A stretch of DNA of 64,000 bases from Singulisphaera sp045290345 (GTDB lineage Bacteria > Planctomycetota > Planctomycetia > Isosphaerales > Isosphaeraceae). A model generated the notes under the pieces. That model was not told the origin of the DNA and searched no databases. It saw only the letters and a list, made by a program, of their open reading frames with translations. The stretch spans positions 5,270,001 through 5,334,000 of the forward strand of contig NZ_CP155447.1 in the NCBI RefSeq assembly GCF_045290345.1, read 5' to 3'. Both the position numbers and the translations under genes were made by a program. Below are positions 1 to 8,600 of the stretch, one piece after another (the stretch's first letter is position 1; each line of letters starts with the position of its first letter).

Positions 1-765
1 CAGCCGTTGATGGCCGTCGGCGACGTCCTGACCGCCGCACGCCGCGCCAAGGACGAGGGCGCGACCCGGTTCTGCATCGGGGCCGCCTGGCGCGAGGTGC
101 GTGACAACGCCCAGTTCGACCAGGTCCTCGAAATGGTCCGCGGCATCAAGACGCTCGAGATGGAGGCTTGCTGCACCCTCGGAATGCTCAGCGAAGACCA
201 AGCGCGACGGTTGAAAGAGGCGGGCCTCGACGCCTACAACCACAACCTCGACAGCTCGCAGGAATTCTACGACCGGATCATCTCGACCCGGACCTATGAA
301 GATCGCCTGGAGACGCTCGGGCATGTCCGTGAGGCGGGGATCTCGGTCTGCTGCGGCGGAATCGTCGGGATGGGCGAGACCGAGGATGATCGGATCGGAC
401 TGCTCCACACCTTGGCCACGCTTCCCGAGCCTCCCGAATCGGTACCGGTGAATGCCTTGGTCGCCGTCGAGGGAACGCCCCTGGCCGACCGGCCTCGGGT
501 CGATATCTGGGAGATGGTCCGCACCATCGCCACCGCCCGGATCTTGATGCCCGAGTCGATGGTCCGACTCTCGGCCGGCCGGGTCGATATGAGCGAGACC
601 GACCAGGCGCTCTGCTTCCTCGCCGGGGCCAACTCGATCTTCGCGGGCGATAAGCTTCTGACCACCCCCAATCCCAAGGTCGACCGCGACCGAATCCTCT
701 TCGAACGACTCGGATTGACCCCAAGGCCTCTCGAAGTCACAGCCGACCAGGTTCACGCCGGCTAA
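1..765 (+). CDS. bioB: Biotin synthase, 5'-truncated by window edge
   Basis: This is the C-terminal part of the radical-SAM enzyme that inserts sulfur into dethiobiotin to give biotin. The reading frame is open from base 1, so the start and the CxxxCxxC SAM cluster motif lie outside the window. Family hallmarks are visible: a stretch ending in GATRFCIGAAWR near the left edge, the MEACCTLG segment, YNHNLDSS, and the CGGIVGMGET segment. The C-terminus (FAGDKLLTTPNP) is also typical. About 254 residues are present of the usual 320-370. A stable hairpin lies 36 bases after the stop, so the ketosynthase and bioF downstream may be transcribed separately or by read-through. Confidence 0.95.
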   Translation, partial: QPLMAVGDVLTAARRAKDEGATRFCIGAAWREVRDNAQFDQVLEMVRGIKTLEMEACCTLGMLSEDQARRLKEAGLDAYNHNLDSSQEFYDRIISTRTYEDRLETLGHVREAGISVCCGGIVGMGETEDDRIGLLHTLATLPEPPESVPVNALVAVEGTPLADRPRVDIWEMVRTIATARILMPESMVRLSAGRVDMSETDQALCFLAGANSIFAGDKLLTTPNPKVDRDRILFERLGLTPRPLEVTADQVHAG

Positions 766-800
766 ATCGAAGCGTGGATCTCTTCACTGGCCGTCGCTTT

Positions 801-827
801 TGTCGGGTGGGCACGGCCCACCCGACA
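801..827 (+). terminator. Hairpin downstream of bioB
   Basis: A 12-bp perfect stem (801-812 with 816-827) closes on a 3-nt loop. No U-run follows, so it could be a factor-assisted terminator, an mRNA-protecting hairpin or a dispersed palindrome. It sits between the bioB stop and the next gene. Confidence 0.55.
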
Positions 828-941
828 GAAGACAGAAGATGGCGAGTTGGGATCACCCCGCAAGAGTCGGCCGCACTGCTCTTACTTTGATTTGGTTATC
901 CGTGCTCGGCTCCTGAGCCTGGGCCCGCGGGGCGTCCTTCC

Positions 942-2255
942 GTGTCTCCAAGCTTATCTCCGAGCGCAGCCAAGGTCGTCGTCACCGGCATCGGCCTGTG
1001 GACCGGCCTGGGTGTCGATCGTGAATCGACTTGGAACGCAATCCGAGCGGGAGAGACTGCGGCGAGGGCACTTAGCGACGAGCTCTCGGGGCCGGGCCGT
1101 CGAGACGTGGGATGCCCGCTCCTGCTGGAGGAAGGTCACACTGTCGGTTCCGACGGACGGACCCTCTCGATCGTCGCACGCACGGCTGCAGAGGCACTTG
1201 CCGACGCCGGGCTGACCACGAGCGACCAGACTCAACCGGGGGCCCTGACAGTCGCCTCCGACCGGGTCGCCACGTTGATCGGCCTGAGCAAGGGCTGTAT
1301 GCAGAACCTGGACAGGCTCGCTCGGGCGGGTCACGATCCGGCCATGATCGCAGACGGCCCCTCCCATTCCTGGATCTGGGAACACCTGTGTTGGCCCAAC
1401 GCAGGCGCGAGCCTGATCGCCGCGCGGTATGACTTGCTCGGCCCTTGCCTGGCCCCAGTCGCAGCCTGCGCCACGGGTCTGGTCGCTGTACTCCAGGGGG
1501 CGGAACTGATCCGCCGCGGTGTCTGCGACGTTGCGCTCGCCGGCAGTGCCGATGCCTCACTCCAACCACTGCTGCTGGGTGCCTTTCGGAGAATGGGGGT
1601 CCTGGCCCGCTCCGACGGCGATCCCAGTCGAGTGGCTCGCCCCTGGGACCGATCGCGATCTGGGTTCATCGTCGGTGAGGGAGGAGCCGTCCTCGTTCTG
1701 GAGCGAGAGGAACACGCCCGCGCACGGGGCATTCTCCCCTATGTCGAGGTGGCTGGCGGAGCGCTGGGCGCAGACGCATTCCACGAAACGACGATGAACC
1801 CCGACCCTGCCGGCCTGGCGGCCTTGATCGGGCGGGCGCTCACGCACTCGGGGATCTCGGCCTCGGAGCTCGACCACATCAATGTTCACGGCACGGCCAC
1901 CCGAGTGAACGACCCGATCGAATGCCGGGCGATCCGGCTTGCCCTCGGGCACGACGCCAACCGAGTCGCCTGCTCGGCCAACAAGAGCCAGATCGGCCAC
2001 CTGCTCGGAGCAGCGGGGGCCGCGGAACTGGCGATCACCTGCCTGGCCATGCGCGACGGCTTCGTTCCGCCCACCCTGAACCTTGACGATCCCGACCCGG
2101 CCTGCGACCTCGACGGCACACCCCACACCGGTCGCTCGACGCCGATTCGATCCGCGCTCAAACTGTCGATCGGGTTCGGGGGCCACCTTGCAGCGGCCCT
2201 GCTCCGACAGCCTGACGCCCCCTTCCGAACGCCAAGGAAGCCACCGCATGGCTGA
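942..2255 (+). CDS. Beta-ketoacyl-ACP synthase II-like (FabF family)
   Basis: A 437-residue condensing enzyme of the FabF/KAS II type, which joins malonyl-ACP to an acyl chain. The catalytic triad is visible: Cys176 in AACATG, His316 in NVHGTAT and His353 in IGHLLGAAG, with Lys348 just before. The GTG start at 942 is the first that keeps the family N-terminus (VVVTGIGLWTGLG); its ribosome site is weak. The stop overlaps the bioF start by 8 bases (ATGGCTGA), so the two are translationally coupled. That coupling suggests a role in supplying the pimeloyl thioester for biotin, but this is inference. The alternative is a general fatty-acid or specialised-metabolite ketosynthase that happens to sit here. 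Confidence 0.85.
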   Translation: MSPSLSPSAAKVVVTGIGLWTGLGVDRESTWNAIRAGETAARALSDELSGPGRRDVGCPLLLEEGHTVGSDGRTLSIVARTAAEALADAGLTTSDQTQPGALTVASDRVATLIGLSKGCMQNLDRLARAGHDPAMIADGPSHSWIWEHLCWPNAGASLIAARYDLLGPCLAPVAACATGLVAVLQGAELIRRGVCDVALAGSADASLQPLLLGAFRRMGVLARSDGDPSRVARPWDRSRSGFIVGEGGAVLVLEREEHARARGILPYVEVAGGALGADAFHETTMNPDPAGLAALIGRALTHSGISASELDHINVHGTATRVNDPIECRAIRLALGHDANRVACSANKSQIGHLLGAAGAAELAITCLAMRDGFVPPTLNLDDPDPACDLDGTPHTGRSTPIRSALKLSIGFGGHLAAALLRQPDAPFRTPRKPPHG

Positions 2256-3408
2256 TCCACTCGCCTGGATCGACGCCGAATCGGACGCGTGGAGCGCGCG
2301 TGGGCTCGCCCGACGCCTCGTGCCTCACGGCCCTGCCACGCCCGGCAAGCAAGAGCGTGAGGGGCGTTGGCTCGTGAACTTCGGCTCCAACGACTACCTC
2401 GGTTTGGCGGCTGATCCTCGGGTCATCGCCGCCGCGGTACGGACCGCCGCGGAACAAGGCTGGGGGGCGGGCGCCTCTCCCCTGGTGACTGGTTGGAGCG
2501 ACGCCCACCAACTCCTGAGCGCGGATCTGGCCCAGTTCGAGCAGACCGAGGCGGTCGCCCTGTTCCCCTCCGGCTTCGCCGCGAACCTGGGCACCATCAC
2601 CGCCTTGGTCGGCCCCCAGGATGCCGTCTATCTCGATCGCCTCAACCACGCCTGCCTGATCGACGGCGCCCGGCTCGCAGGTGCCCGGCTTCGGGTCTAT
2701 CCCCATAACGATACAACCCGCCTCAGCTCAATCCTGGAACGGGACCGCGGGCGGTTTCGCCGTTCCTTGATCGCCACCGATGGCGTCTTCAGCATGGATG
2801 GCGACCTCGCTCCCTTGGCCGACCTCGCCGACCTCGCCGATCGGTTCGAGGCGATGCTGCTCGTCGACGAAGCACACGGAACCGGCGTGTTTGGTCCTGA
2901 CGGCCGCGGCTCTGCCGCCGCTTGCGGCGTGGCCGAGCGCGTTTCCATCCGGGTGGGCACGCTCTCGAAGGCCCTCGGCTCGGTGGGAGGGTTCGTCGCT
3001 GGTTCGCAACGACTCATCGACTGGCTCATCAATCGGGCTCGGCCTCTCGTCTATTCGACGGCCCTGCCCCCCCCGGCCGCAGCCGCCGCGAGCCAGGCAC
3101 TGGCCATCGCCCGGGCGGAACCGTGGCGTCGGGAACGGCTCCATGCCATGAGCGCCAGGCTCCGGCAAGCGCTCACGGCCAGCGGCCTTGATGTCGGCGG
3201 ATCGGCCGGTCCCATCGTGCCTGTCCTGATCGGCCCGCCACAGCAGACTCTGGAATTGGCCGAGCGACTTCACGACCGGGGGTTTCTCGTCCCCGCGATC
3301 CGGCCTCCGACCGTTCCTGAAGGAACCGCTCGGCTCCGGATCGGCCTCTCCGCCGCGCACGACGATCAGGCGCTCTCAGGGTTGATCGACGCGATAACAC
3401 GCTCTTGA
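2248..3408 (+). CDS. bioF: 8-amino-7-oxononanoate synthase
   Basis: A PLP-dependent enzyme that condenses pimeloyl-ACP/CoA with alanine in the first committed step of the biotin ring pathway. It has 386 residues, a normal length. The fold-type I alpha-oxoamine synthase motifs are present: NFGSNDYLGL, DEAHGTGVFG (with the PLP-binding Asp-x-x-His) and the Schiff-base Lys241 in TLSKALGSVGG. The ATG at 2248 is chosen over the longer frame because it has a good AAGGAAG site and begins the family-typical N-terminus. It overlaps the upstream ketosynthase by 8 bases. A serine palmitoyltransferase or KBL relative is possible on sequence alone, but the bioB neighbour supports BioF. Confidence 0.9.
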   Translation: MADPLAWIDAESDAWSARGLARRLVPHGPATPGKQEREGRWLVNFGSNDYLGLAADPRVIAAAVRTAAEQGWGAGASPLVTGWSDAHQLLSADLAQFEQTEAVALFPSGFAANLGTITALVGPQDAVYLDRLNHACLIDGARLAGARLRVYPHNDTTRLSSILERDRGRFRRSLIATDGVFSMDGDLAPLADLADLADRFEAMLLVDEAHGTGVFGPDGRGSAAACGVAERVSIRVGTLSKALGSVGGFVAGSQRLIDWLINRARPLVYSTALPPPAAAAASQALAIARAEPWRRERLHAMSARLRQALTASGLDVGGSAGPIVPVLIGPPQQTLELAERLHDRGFLVPAIRPPTVPEGTARLRIGLSAAHDDQALSGLIDAITRS

Positions 3409-3468
3409 ACGTCGATCCGCAAAGCGAGTCGGGGATGGTGCCACCACCCGCCGGTCGTTAGGCTGATC

Positions 3469-4662
3469 GTGAGTTTCCACCAGGTCGACCGGATCGTTCG
3501 GAGGCAACAACCGTTGGATTGGGAATCCCTGAGAGCGACCGAGTTCCCCATCACCGAGCGATGGGCCTACTTCGACCACGCGGCGGTGGCGCCCATTCCG
3601 CGGCGAGCGGGCAACGTCCTGCGATCGTGGGCCGAGGACCAGGAACAGAACGGAGTGATCCACTGGCTTGACTGGGAACGCAAGCTCGGGACGGCGCGCC
3701 GCCAGGTGGCCGAGTTGCTCAATGCCGACGTTGACGAGATCGCGTTCATCGGTAGCACCACCCACGGCATTGGGCTGATCGCCGAAGGTTTCCCCTGGCG
3801 TGAAGGGGACAGTGTCGTCACCGCCGCCGAGGAATACCCTTCGAACATTTACCCTTGGATGAATCTGGCGAGTCGAGGCGTGGAGTTGCGAACCGTTCCG
3901 AGCCGTGATGGTCGGGTCTGGGCGCGCGACCTGGCGGCGGCGATCGACGGCACAACCCGGCTCTTGACCATCAGCCACGTCGAGTTTGCCTCGGGTTTCC
4001 GGAACGACATCGACGCCCTCGCCGAGATCTGCAAGGCACGAGGCGTCGCCTTCTTCGTCGACGCGATTCAAGGACTCGGGCCCTTGGTCATCGACGTGAA
4101 ACGAACACCGATCGACTTCCTCGCGGCCGACGGCCACAAGTGGCTCCTCGGACCAGAGGGCGCGGGCCTGCTCTTCGTCCGTCGCGAGTGGATCGACCGG
4201 CTTCGTCCCCTGGGTGTCGGCTGGCATAGCGTGGTGAGCTCATTCAACACCCCCGGATTCAATTTCACTTTGAAACCGAGCGCGGAACGATGGGAAGGGG
4301 GCTCGTTTAACATGCCAGGCCTTCAGGCTTTCGGTGCAAGCCTGAGCCTGATCATGGAGCTTGGCAAGGAAGCGGTCTCGCAGCGGATCCTCGATCGGGC
4401 CGAGGCCGTCCGAGAGCTGGCCCGATCAGCCGGCTGGCAGGTCTACGGCTCGCCCCGTGCGGAAGACCTATCGGGGATCGTGGCCCTCGAGTGCAAAGAC
4501 ACCGACCCTGACGCGGTCGTTCGGCGGCTTCGCGCCGACGGAATCGCCATGGCCTCCCGCCGGGGACGCCTTCGAATCAGTCCCCATGTTTATACTAATG
4601 AGGAGGACCTCGAACGCTTACGGTTGGGGCTCATCTCGAATCGTGGCCATACCGCAGAGTAA
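3469..4662 (+). CDS. Class V aminotransferase / cysteine desulfurase-like
   Basis: A 397-residue PLP enzyme of aminotransferase class V. The PLP lysine is Lys224 in DGHKWLLGPEG; the cofactor Asp and Gln lie in FFVDAIQGLG (about residues 195-204), and the N-terminal YFDHAAVAP segment matches the family. The region after the PLP lysine lacks the obvious mobile-loop active-site Cys of IscS, so isopenicillin-N-epimerase-like or kynureninase-like activity is equally possible. The start is GTG, with a weak upstream site and no good later ATG. It follows bioF by 60 bases and precedes coaD by 50, so it may be in the same transcription unit. The substrate cannot be assigned. Confidence 0.8.
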   Translation: MSFHQVDRIVRRQQPLDWESLRATEFPITERWAYFDHAAVAPIPRRAGNVLRSWAEDQEQNGVIHWLDWERKLGTARRQVAELLNADVDEIAFIGSTTHGIGLIAEGFPWREGDSVVTAAEEYPSNIYPWMNLASRGVELRTVPSRDGRVWARDLAAAIDGTTRLLTISHVEFASGFRNDIDALAEICKARGVAFFVDAIQGLGPLVIDVKRTPIDFLAADGHKWLLGPEGAGLLFVRREWIDRLRPLGVGWHSVVSSFNTPGFNFTLKPSAERWEGGSFNMPGLQAFGASLSLIMELGKEAVSQRILDRAEAVRELARSAGWQVYGSPRAEDLSGIVALECKDTDPDAVVRRLRADGIAMASRRGRLRISPHVYTNEEDLERLRLGLISNRGHTAE

Positions 4663-4712
4663 GTCAGGACGGGGCCCTGGACTTCATCTCCTTCCTTCAA
4701 CCCAAGACGATC

Positions 4713-5231
4713 ATGACTCCGCGAACTTCCGACCCGTCGCGAACGGCCGTATTCACCGGAACTTTTGACCCGCTCACACTCGGGCACCTCGACGTGATCC
4801 GTCGCGGCCGTTTGCTCTTCGAACACGTGGTCATCGGGATCGGCGTCAACCCGAATAAGGCCTCGCTATTCAGCATCGACGAGCGTGTCGCCCTGGCGCG
4901 AGAGATCGTTGCGTCATTCCCGAACGTTTCGGTCGAGTCGTTCGAGGAGCTGACCGTTCAGTTCGTCCGACGGATTGGCGCGCGGGTGATTTTGCGCGGA
5001 GTTCGCACACTGTCCGACATGGAATATGAGTTCGGGATGTCCTTGACGAACAACCGGCTCGACCCATTCGTCGAGACCGTCTTCCTCATGGCCGACGGAG
5101 AATACTCACACGTCTCGAGCTCGCTCATCAAACAGATCGCACGCTACGGTGGAGCGGCCTCGCTGGGCCGCTTTGTTCCTGAACAGATCATCGCCCCGAT
5201 CATGGCCAAAATGCAGAGGCAGATCGACTGA
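4713..5231 (+). CDS. coaD: Phosphopantetheine adenylyltransferase
   Basis: This enzyme catalyses the penultimate step of coenzyme A synthesis, 4'-phosphopantetheine plus ATP to dephospho-CoA. It has 172 residues, slightly longer than the usual 160 because of about 10 N-terminal residues. The nucleotidyltransferase motif TGTFDPLTLGH (residues 15-25, TxGH His25) is intact, as is the ILRGVRTLSDMEYE segment and the SSSLIKQIARYGG segment near the C-terminus. It is the last plus-strand gene here, ending 29 bases from the convergent J-domain gene. CoA supply fits loosely with the acyl-thioester chemistry of the bio genes upstream. Confidence 0.95.
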   Translation: MTPRTSDPSRTAVFTGTFDPLTLGHLDVIRRGRLLFEHVVIGIGVNPNKASLFSIDERVALAREIVASFPNVSVESFEELTVQFVRRIGARVILRGVRTLSDMEYEFGMSLTNNRLDPFVETVFLMADGEYSHVSSSLIKQIARYGGAASLGRFVPEQIIAPIMAKMQRQID

Positions 5232-5260
5232 GTCACGACCATCGAGCTTCGCGACCGTGA

Positions 5261-5953
5261 TTATTTCCAGACGCGAGGGACCAGCAGATCCCGATCCCAC
5301 TTCTGGATCACGAAGCCATAATTCGTGAGCATTCCGTGCAGTAACCGATAGGCCTCTACCGCTTTTTCGGCCGTGGAATAGCCCAGCCAGCCGGTAAAGG
5401 AATCGTCATTGATCCGGATTCGCGACGTGTCAACCGTCGTCTTGGAGCACATTGCTTCGAAGACGCCGACCAGTTGAGTGAGGACTTGCTCAGCCTCCGC
5501 ACTCTCTATCGGTTCGCGCGCGAACGAGGGGTCGGGCCACTTGAAGTTGAGCGAACAGCTCAGGGAATGCTCGTCGCCCGTCGTGTCCTGAAACAGTGAG
5601 AGCGGATCGGGCTCGTAGCGCACCCAGAGTTTCTCGACACCAACCCGTCTCTTGGGATCGAGCGGCCGGTTTGGGTCACCGGCTGGCTCAGGCTGGTGCT
5701 CGTTCGTTTCGGGCCGGGGCGAGCGGAACTGTGATTCCGCCTCATTCACCGTTCGGCTGGCCAGTTCCAGCCGCGCGGTGCTCAAAATTTCATATGCCTG
5801 AGAGACAATCCGGAAAGCCCAGTCGGCCCCCCCAGCGTCCGGGTGATGCTTCTTGGCTTGCCGTCGGTAAGCGTCGCGGATCTCCTGCAGCGTCGCGTCG
5901 GTTGAGACGTCCAGGATGACGTGCGGCTCAATTTGAAAGCTGAATGCGATCAC
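5261..5953 (-). CDS. J-domain (DnaJ-like) protein
   Basis: A 230-residue protein with an N-terminal J-domain (about residues 10-60) including the HPD motif at residues 37-39, which stimulates Hsp70 ATPase. No G/F-rich region, zinc-finger or DnaJ C-terminal domain follows. Instead there is a charged linker and a roughly 120-residue C-terminal domain I do not recognise, rich in Trp and Arg at its end. It is therefore a specialised J-protein (class C). The start is GTG at 5953. It sits just downstream of the mcsA-mcsA-mcsB genes on the same strand, which fits a protein quality-control theme, though a 155-bp gap separates them. Confidence 0.8.
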   Translation of the reverse strand: MIAFSFQIEPHVILDVSTDATLQEIRDAYRRQAKKHHPDAGGADWAFRIVSQAYEILSTARLELASRTVNEAESQFRSPRPETNEHQPEPAGDPNRPLDPKRRVGVEKLWVRYEPDPLSLFQDTTGDEHSLSCSLNFKWPDPSFAREPIESAEAEQVLTQLVGVFEAMCSKTTVDTSRIRINDDSFTGWLGYSTAEKAVEAYRLLHGMLTNYGFVIQKWDRDLLVPRVWK

Positions 5954-6108
5954 ACCTATACCCCGGGAAGTCGACCCTTCGACGATTCTACGAAGACACT
6001 ACGGGCTTCGCGAAACGAGCCATCCGCGAGCGGGCCCGGCTCAGGGAGTTTAGGTCATAGCCCCGGGGTAGAGTCAAAGAAACGATCCGTTCGGCACGGA
6101 GCGGTCGC

Positions 6109-7173
6109 TCATTCGGGTTCAACGTGCCTGCCGTTGGACAACCGGCTCCGGAGGTACGAAGCACGGGCGACGTTCCGCTCTTCCACACCAAGTTCCGTGC
6201 CTTGGATTTTCTGGAGATAGGCGGGCTGGGTCTGAATGAAGAGTTCGTTGACGGTGGCGATCTCCAGGTCGTCGATGAGCCCGAGGTTGATCCCCATCCG
6301 TACGCTTGACAGGAGGAGCATCGTCTCTTCGCTCGAGATGGTGTGCGCCGTCTTGAGGACACCGTAGGCGCGACTGACCTGGTCGTGGAGGTGTTGCCGG
6401 CGTTCATTCATGAGAACCTGGCGTGCGGTCCTCTCGTACTGAATGACTTGCGGGACGACATCGGTGAGGATCCGGATCAACTCCAGTTCGCTCTTGCCGA
6501 GGGTCTGCTGGTTCGAGATCTGGTAGAAGTCGCCGAACGCCTGGGTCCCTTCGCCGTAGAGGCCGCGGACCGCCAGGTTGATTTTCTGGAGCGCCCGGAA
6601 GACCTTATCGATCTGCTTGGTCTGGACCAGGGCGGGGAGATGAAGCATCACGCCGACCCGGATCCCGGTCCCGACGTTCGTCGGACAGGCGGTGAGATAG
6701 CCGAGTTGGGCGCTGTAGGCGTAGGCGAGATACTCTTCGAGTTGGTCATCGAGCCGGTTGATCCGATCCCAGACCTCGTGAAGCGAGAGCCCCGAGAGCA
6801 TGACCTGGATCCGCAGGTGGTCTTCCTCATTGACCATGATCGAGATATTTTCCAGCGGTCCGATCGCGACGCCCCGCGCTCCCTCGCCGTTGGCGAGTTC
6901 GCGTGAGACGAGCTGGCGTTCGACGAGGAACTGGCGGTCGAGCGATGTCATGTTGTTGACATCGAAGTAAGCCAGATCGAGGCCGGCGGTGCTCATGCAC
7001 GCCTTGAAGTTCGCCTCGATCTCGGTCTTCTCGCCCCGGCTTGCGCGGTTGCTGAAGGGAAAGTCGGCTAGATTGCGCGCCAGTCGAATGCGCGAGCACA
7101 TGACGATATCGCTTTCGGGGCCTGTGCCACGAAGCCACTCGCCGGAGTTTCTCGTCAAGTCATCCAGATTCAT
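6109..7173 (-). CDS. mcsB: Protein arginine kinase McsB
   Basis: An ATP:guanido phosphotransferase of 354 residues, the bacterial protein-arginine kinase family that marks proteins for ClpCP in Firmicutes. Visible family features are the N-terminal CSRIRLARNL segment, the NEEDHLRIQ nucleotide/substrate segment and the catalytic-cysteine region CPTNVGTGIRVGV (about residues 179-191). The protein is the usual McsB length. Its ATG overlaps the stop of the preceding mcsA-like gene by 4 bases (ATGA), showing translational coupling to its presumed zinc-binding activator. No ctsR or clpC gene is visible next to it, unlike the Firmicute operon. Confidence 0.92.
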   Translation of the reverse strand: MNLDDLTRNSGEWLRGTGPESDIVMCSRIRLARNLADFPFSNRASRGEKTEIEANFKACMSTAGLDLAYFDVNNMTSLDRQFLVERQLVSRELANGEGARGVAIGPLENISIMVNEEDHLRIQVMLSGLSLHEVWDRINRLDDQLEEYLAYAYSAQLGYLTACPTNVGTGIRVGVMLHLPALVQTKQIDKVFRALQKINLAVRGLYGEGTQAFGDFYQISNQQTLGKSELELIRILTDVVPQVIQYERTARQVLMNERRQHLHDQVSRAYGVLKTAHTISSEETMLLLSSVRMGINLGLIDDLEIATVNELFIQTQPAYLQKIQGTELGVEERNVARASYLRSRLSNGRHVEPE

Positions 7174-7655
7174 GCGTCGGCGTCCTTGGGGCGGAGCTGG
7201 TCGCGCAGTCGCGCGGCCAGCTCATAATCTTCGCGGGCGATCGCGTCTCGCAATTGGGTCCGGAGCCGGAGCCGCTCGCTCTCAGCCGGACGCCTCCGCG
7301 CCACCTTGCCCACATGCCGCGTCGCACCGTGCGTACGGCTGATCAAGGGGAGCAGGCCCCGCGCGAACACGCGATAGTCGTGGGGACATCCAAGCCGGCC
7401 TTTGGCTCGGAATTCCATGAACTTTAGGCCACAATCGGGACAAGTCAGACTGGCGAGCTCGCCCACCAGCTCGCCCACATTCGTCACAATCAGGCTCTGA
7501 ATGACTGCATCGAGCGCCAGGCTCGGAGCCGACTCGGGCAAAGCCACGCCCGCTTCTCGGGCGCAAGCGACGCACAGGTGTAGTTCGCGACGTTGGCCAT
7601 TGACCGTCTCGGTCAGATGGACCGTCGCTTCGTCCTGACAGTGCTGACACGTCAT
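7170..7655 (-). CDS. mcsA: McsA-like UvrB/UvrC-motif protein, copy 2
   Basis: A zinc-binding partner/activator of McsB. From the chosen start at 7655 it has 161 residues. There are two CxxC pairs at the N-terminus (CQHC and CVAC), a second zinc-binding region beginning CPDCGLKFMEF and continuing GRLGCPHDY, and a C-terminal UVR motif (RTQLRDAIAREDYELAARLRD). A second ATG at 7670 is possible; 7655 is preferred because the family begins within a few residues of the first CxxC. It overlaps mcsB by 4 bases and follows a paralogue by 30 bases. Confidence 0.85.
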   Translation of the reverse strand: MTCQHCQDEATVHLTETVNGQRRELHLCVACAREAGVALPESAPSLALDAVIQSLIVTNVGELVGELASLTCPDCGLKFMEFRAKGRLGCPHDYRVFARGLLPLISRTHGATRHVGKVARRRPAESERLRLRTQLRDAIAREDYELAARLRDQLRPKDADA

Positions 7656-7685
7656 GAGTCGACCATCCATCCGACGAGCCGGTTC

Positions 7686-8195
7686 TCAACGTCCCTGTTC
7701 GTGCTCGATCGACTTGATCTTGTCGCGCACATGCGCCGCCGTCTCATAATCTTCGGCCGCGACCGCACGCTTCAAGTCGTTCCGCAATTGAATCAACGTC
7801 GTCTGCTGCTGACTATTCCGAGGCGCCCGCTTCGGGACCTTTCCCGAGTGTCGCGTCTCATCGTGGATATTCTCTAAAAGAGGCATCAACTCGTCGCGAA
7901 AGACCTCGTAATCGTATGGGCAACCGAGCCGGCCCGAGTTGCGGAACTCCAAGAACGTAATCTGGCAGATCGGACAAGCCTGTCGGTCGGCGGGGGACGA
8001 TTCACGCGCCGATCCCGTTCCGCTGACGATCAGTTTCTTGGCCAGCTCACTCATCGGAGCCGGCTCCTGCGCTTCCTCGACCGGAGTCAGGTGCTGGCGC
8101 GCATGCTCGTCGCAGTAATGGTATTCGCGAGGCTTTCCCCGTTCGATGTCGGTGATGTGAAACGTGGCCGGTTTGGCACATTTCTGGCATTTCAT
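7686..8195 (-). CDS. mcsA: McsA-like UvrB/UvrC-motif protein, copy 1
   Basis: A 169-residue paralogue of the next gene. It has the same layout: CQKC and CDEH near the N-terminus, CPICQITFLEF followed by GRLGCPYDY in the middle, and a C-terminal UVR helix pair (LIQLRNDLKRAVAAEDYETAA). The start at 8195 is preferred over the longer frame because it has a GGTGGAG site and begins directly with the first zinc finger (MKCQKC). First gene of the mcsA-mcsA-mcsB set, divergent from trpE. In Firmicutes there is a single McsA; two here could give hetero-complexes or separate specificities, which is inference. Confidence 0.85.
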   Translation of the reverse strand: MKCQKCAKPATFHITDIERGKPREYHYCDEHARQHLTPVEEAQEPAPMSELAKKLIVSGTGSARESSPADRQACPICQITFLEFRNSGRLGCPYDYEVFRDELMPLLENIHDETRHSGKVPKRAPRNSQQQTTLIQLRNDLKRAVAAEDYETAAHVRDKIKSIEHEQGR

Positions 8196-8600
8196 CTCGC
8201 AATCTCCACCGACCCCGACCGGTTGCCGACGACCCTTGCCCCTGGTCCGCGGTCGATCGCCGCGGACCGGTTGCATTCGACTTCCGCAGACGCGGGGCTT
8301 CACTGAATCCTATTGTAATTCGGCCATGCGGGGTGTCAAGCAACCCACCCATCCGGGCGCGACCTTCGGCCGTGTTAATCGGTTACGCGTTAAATCTTGA
8401 CATCAAAAGACTTTTGGACAAGGGGTGCGGCCCCCTCGAACTGCGCTGCTCGATCCGGGGCGACTTGCCTCCGGGCCCTTCGGCTGCTAAGATCAGAGGG
8501 CCTCGGCCAGCCCGGATCGGTGGCGGCCGGGATCGCGCGATCGAGCATCACGTTGAGGACTCGGGGCACGACAGACCGGTCCGGGCGAGTATCGAAGGTT
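8196..8600. other. Divergent intergenic region mcsA / trpE
   Basis: About 400 bases without a convincing gene between the divergent mcsA and trpE starts; it must hold both promoters. An AT-richer patch lies around 8300-8420, with a TTGACA hexamer at 8397-8402 but no matching -10 box at the right distance. No trp leader peptide with tandem Trp codons or attenuator hairpin was recognised. Confidence 0.5.

Noticed and set aside
8397..8402. TTGACA hexamer as a trpE -35 box
   Set aside because: No plausible -10 hexamer lies 16-18 bases downstream; planctomycete promoters are also poorly described by the E. coli consensus.
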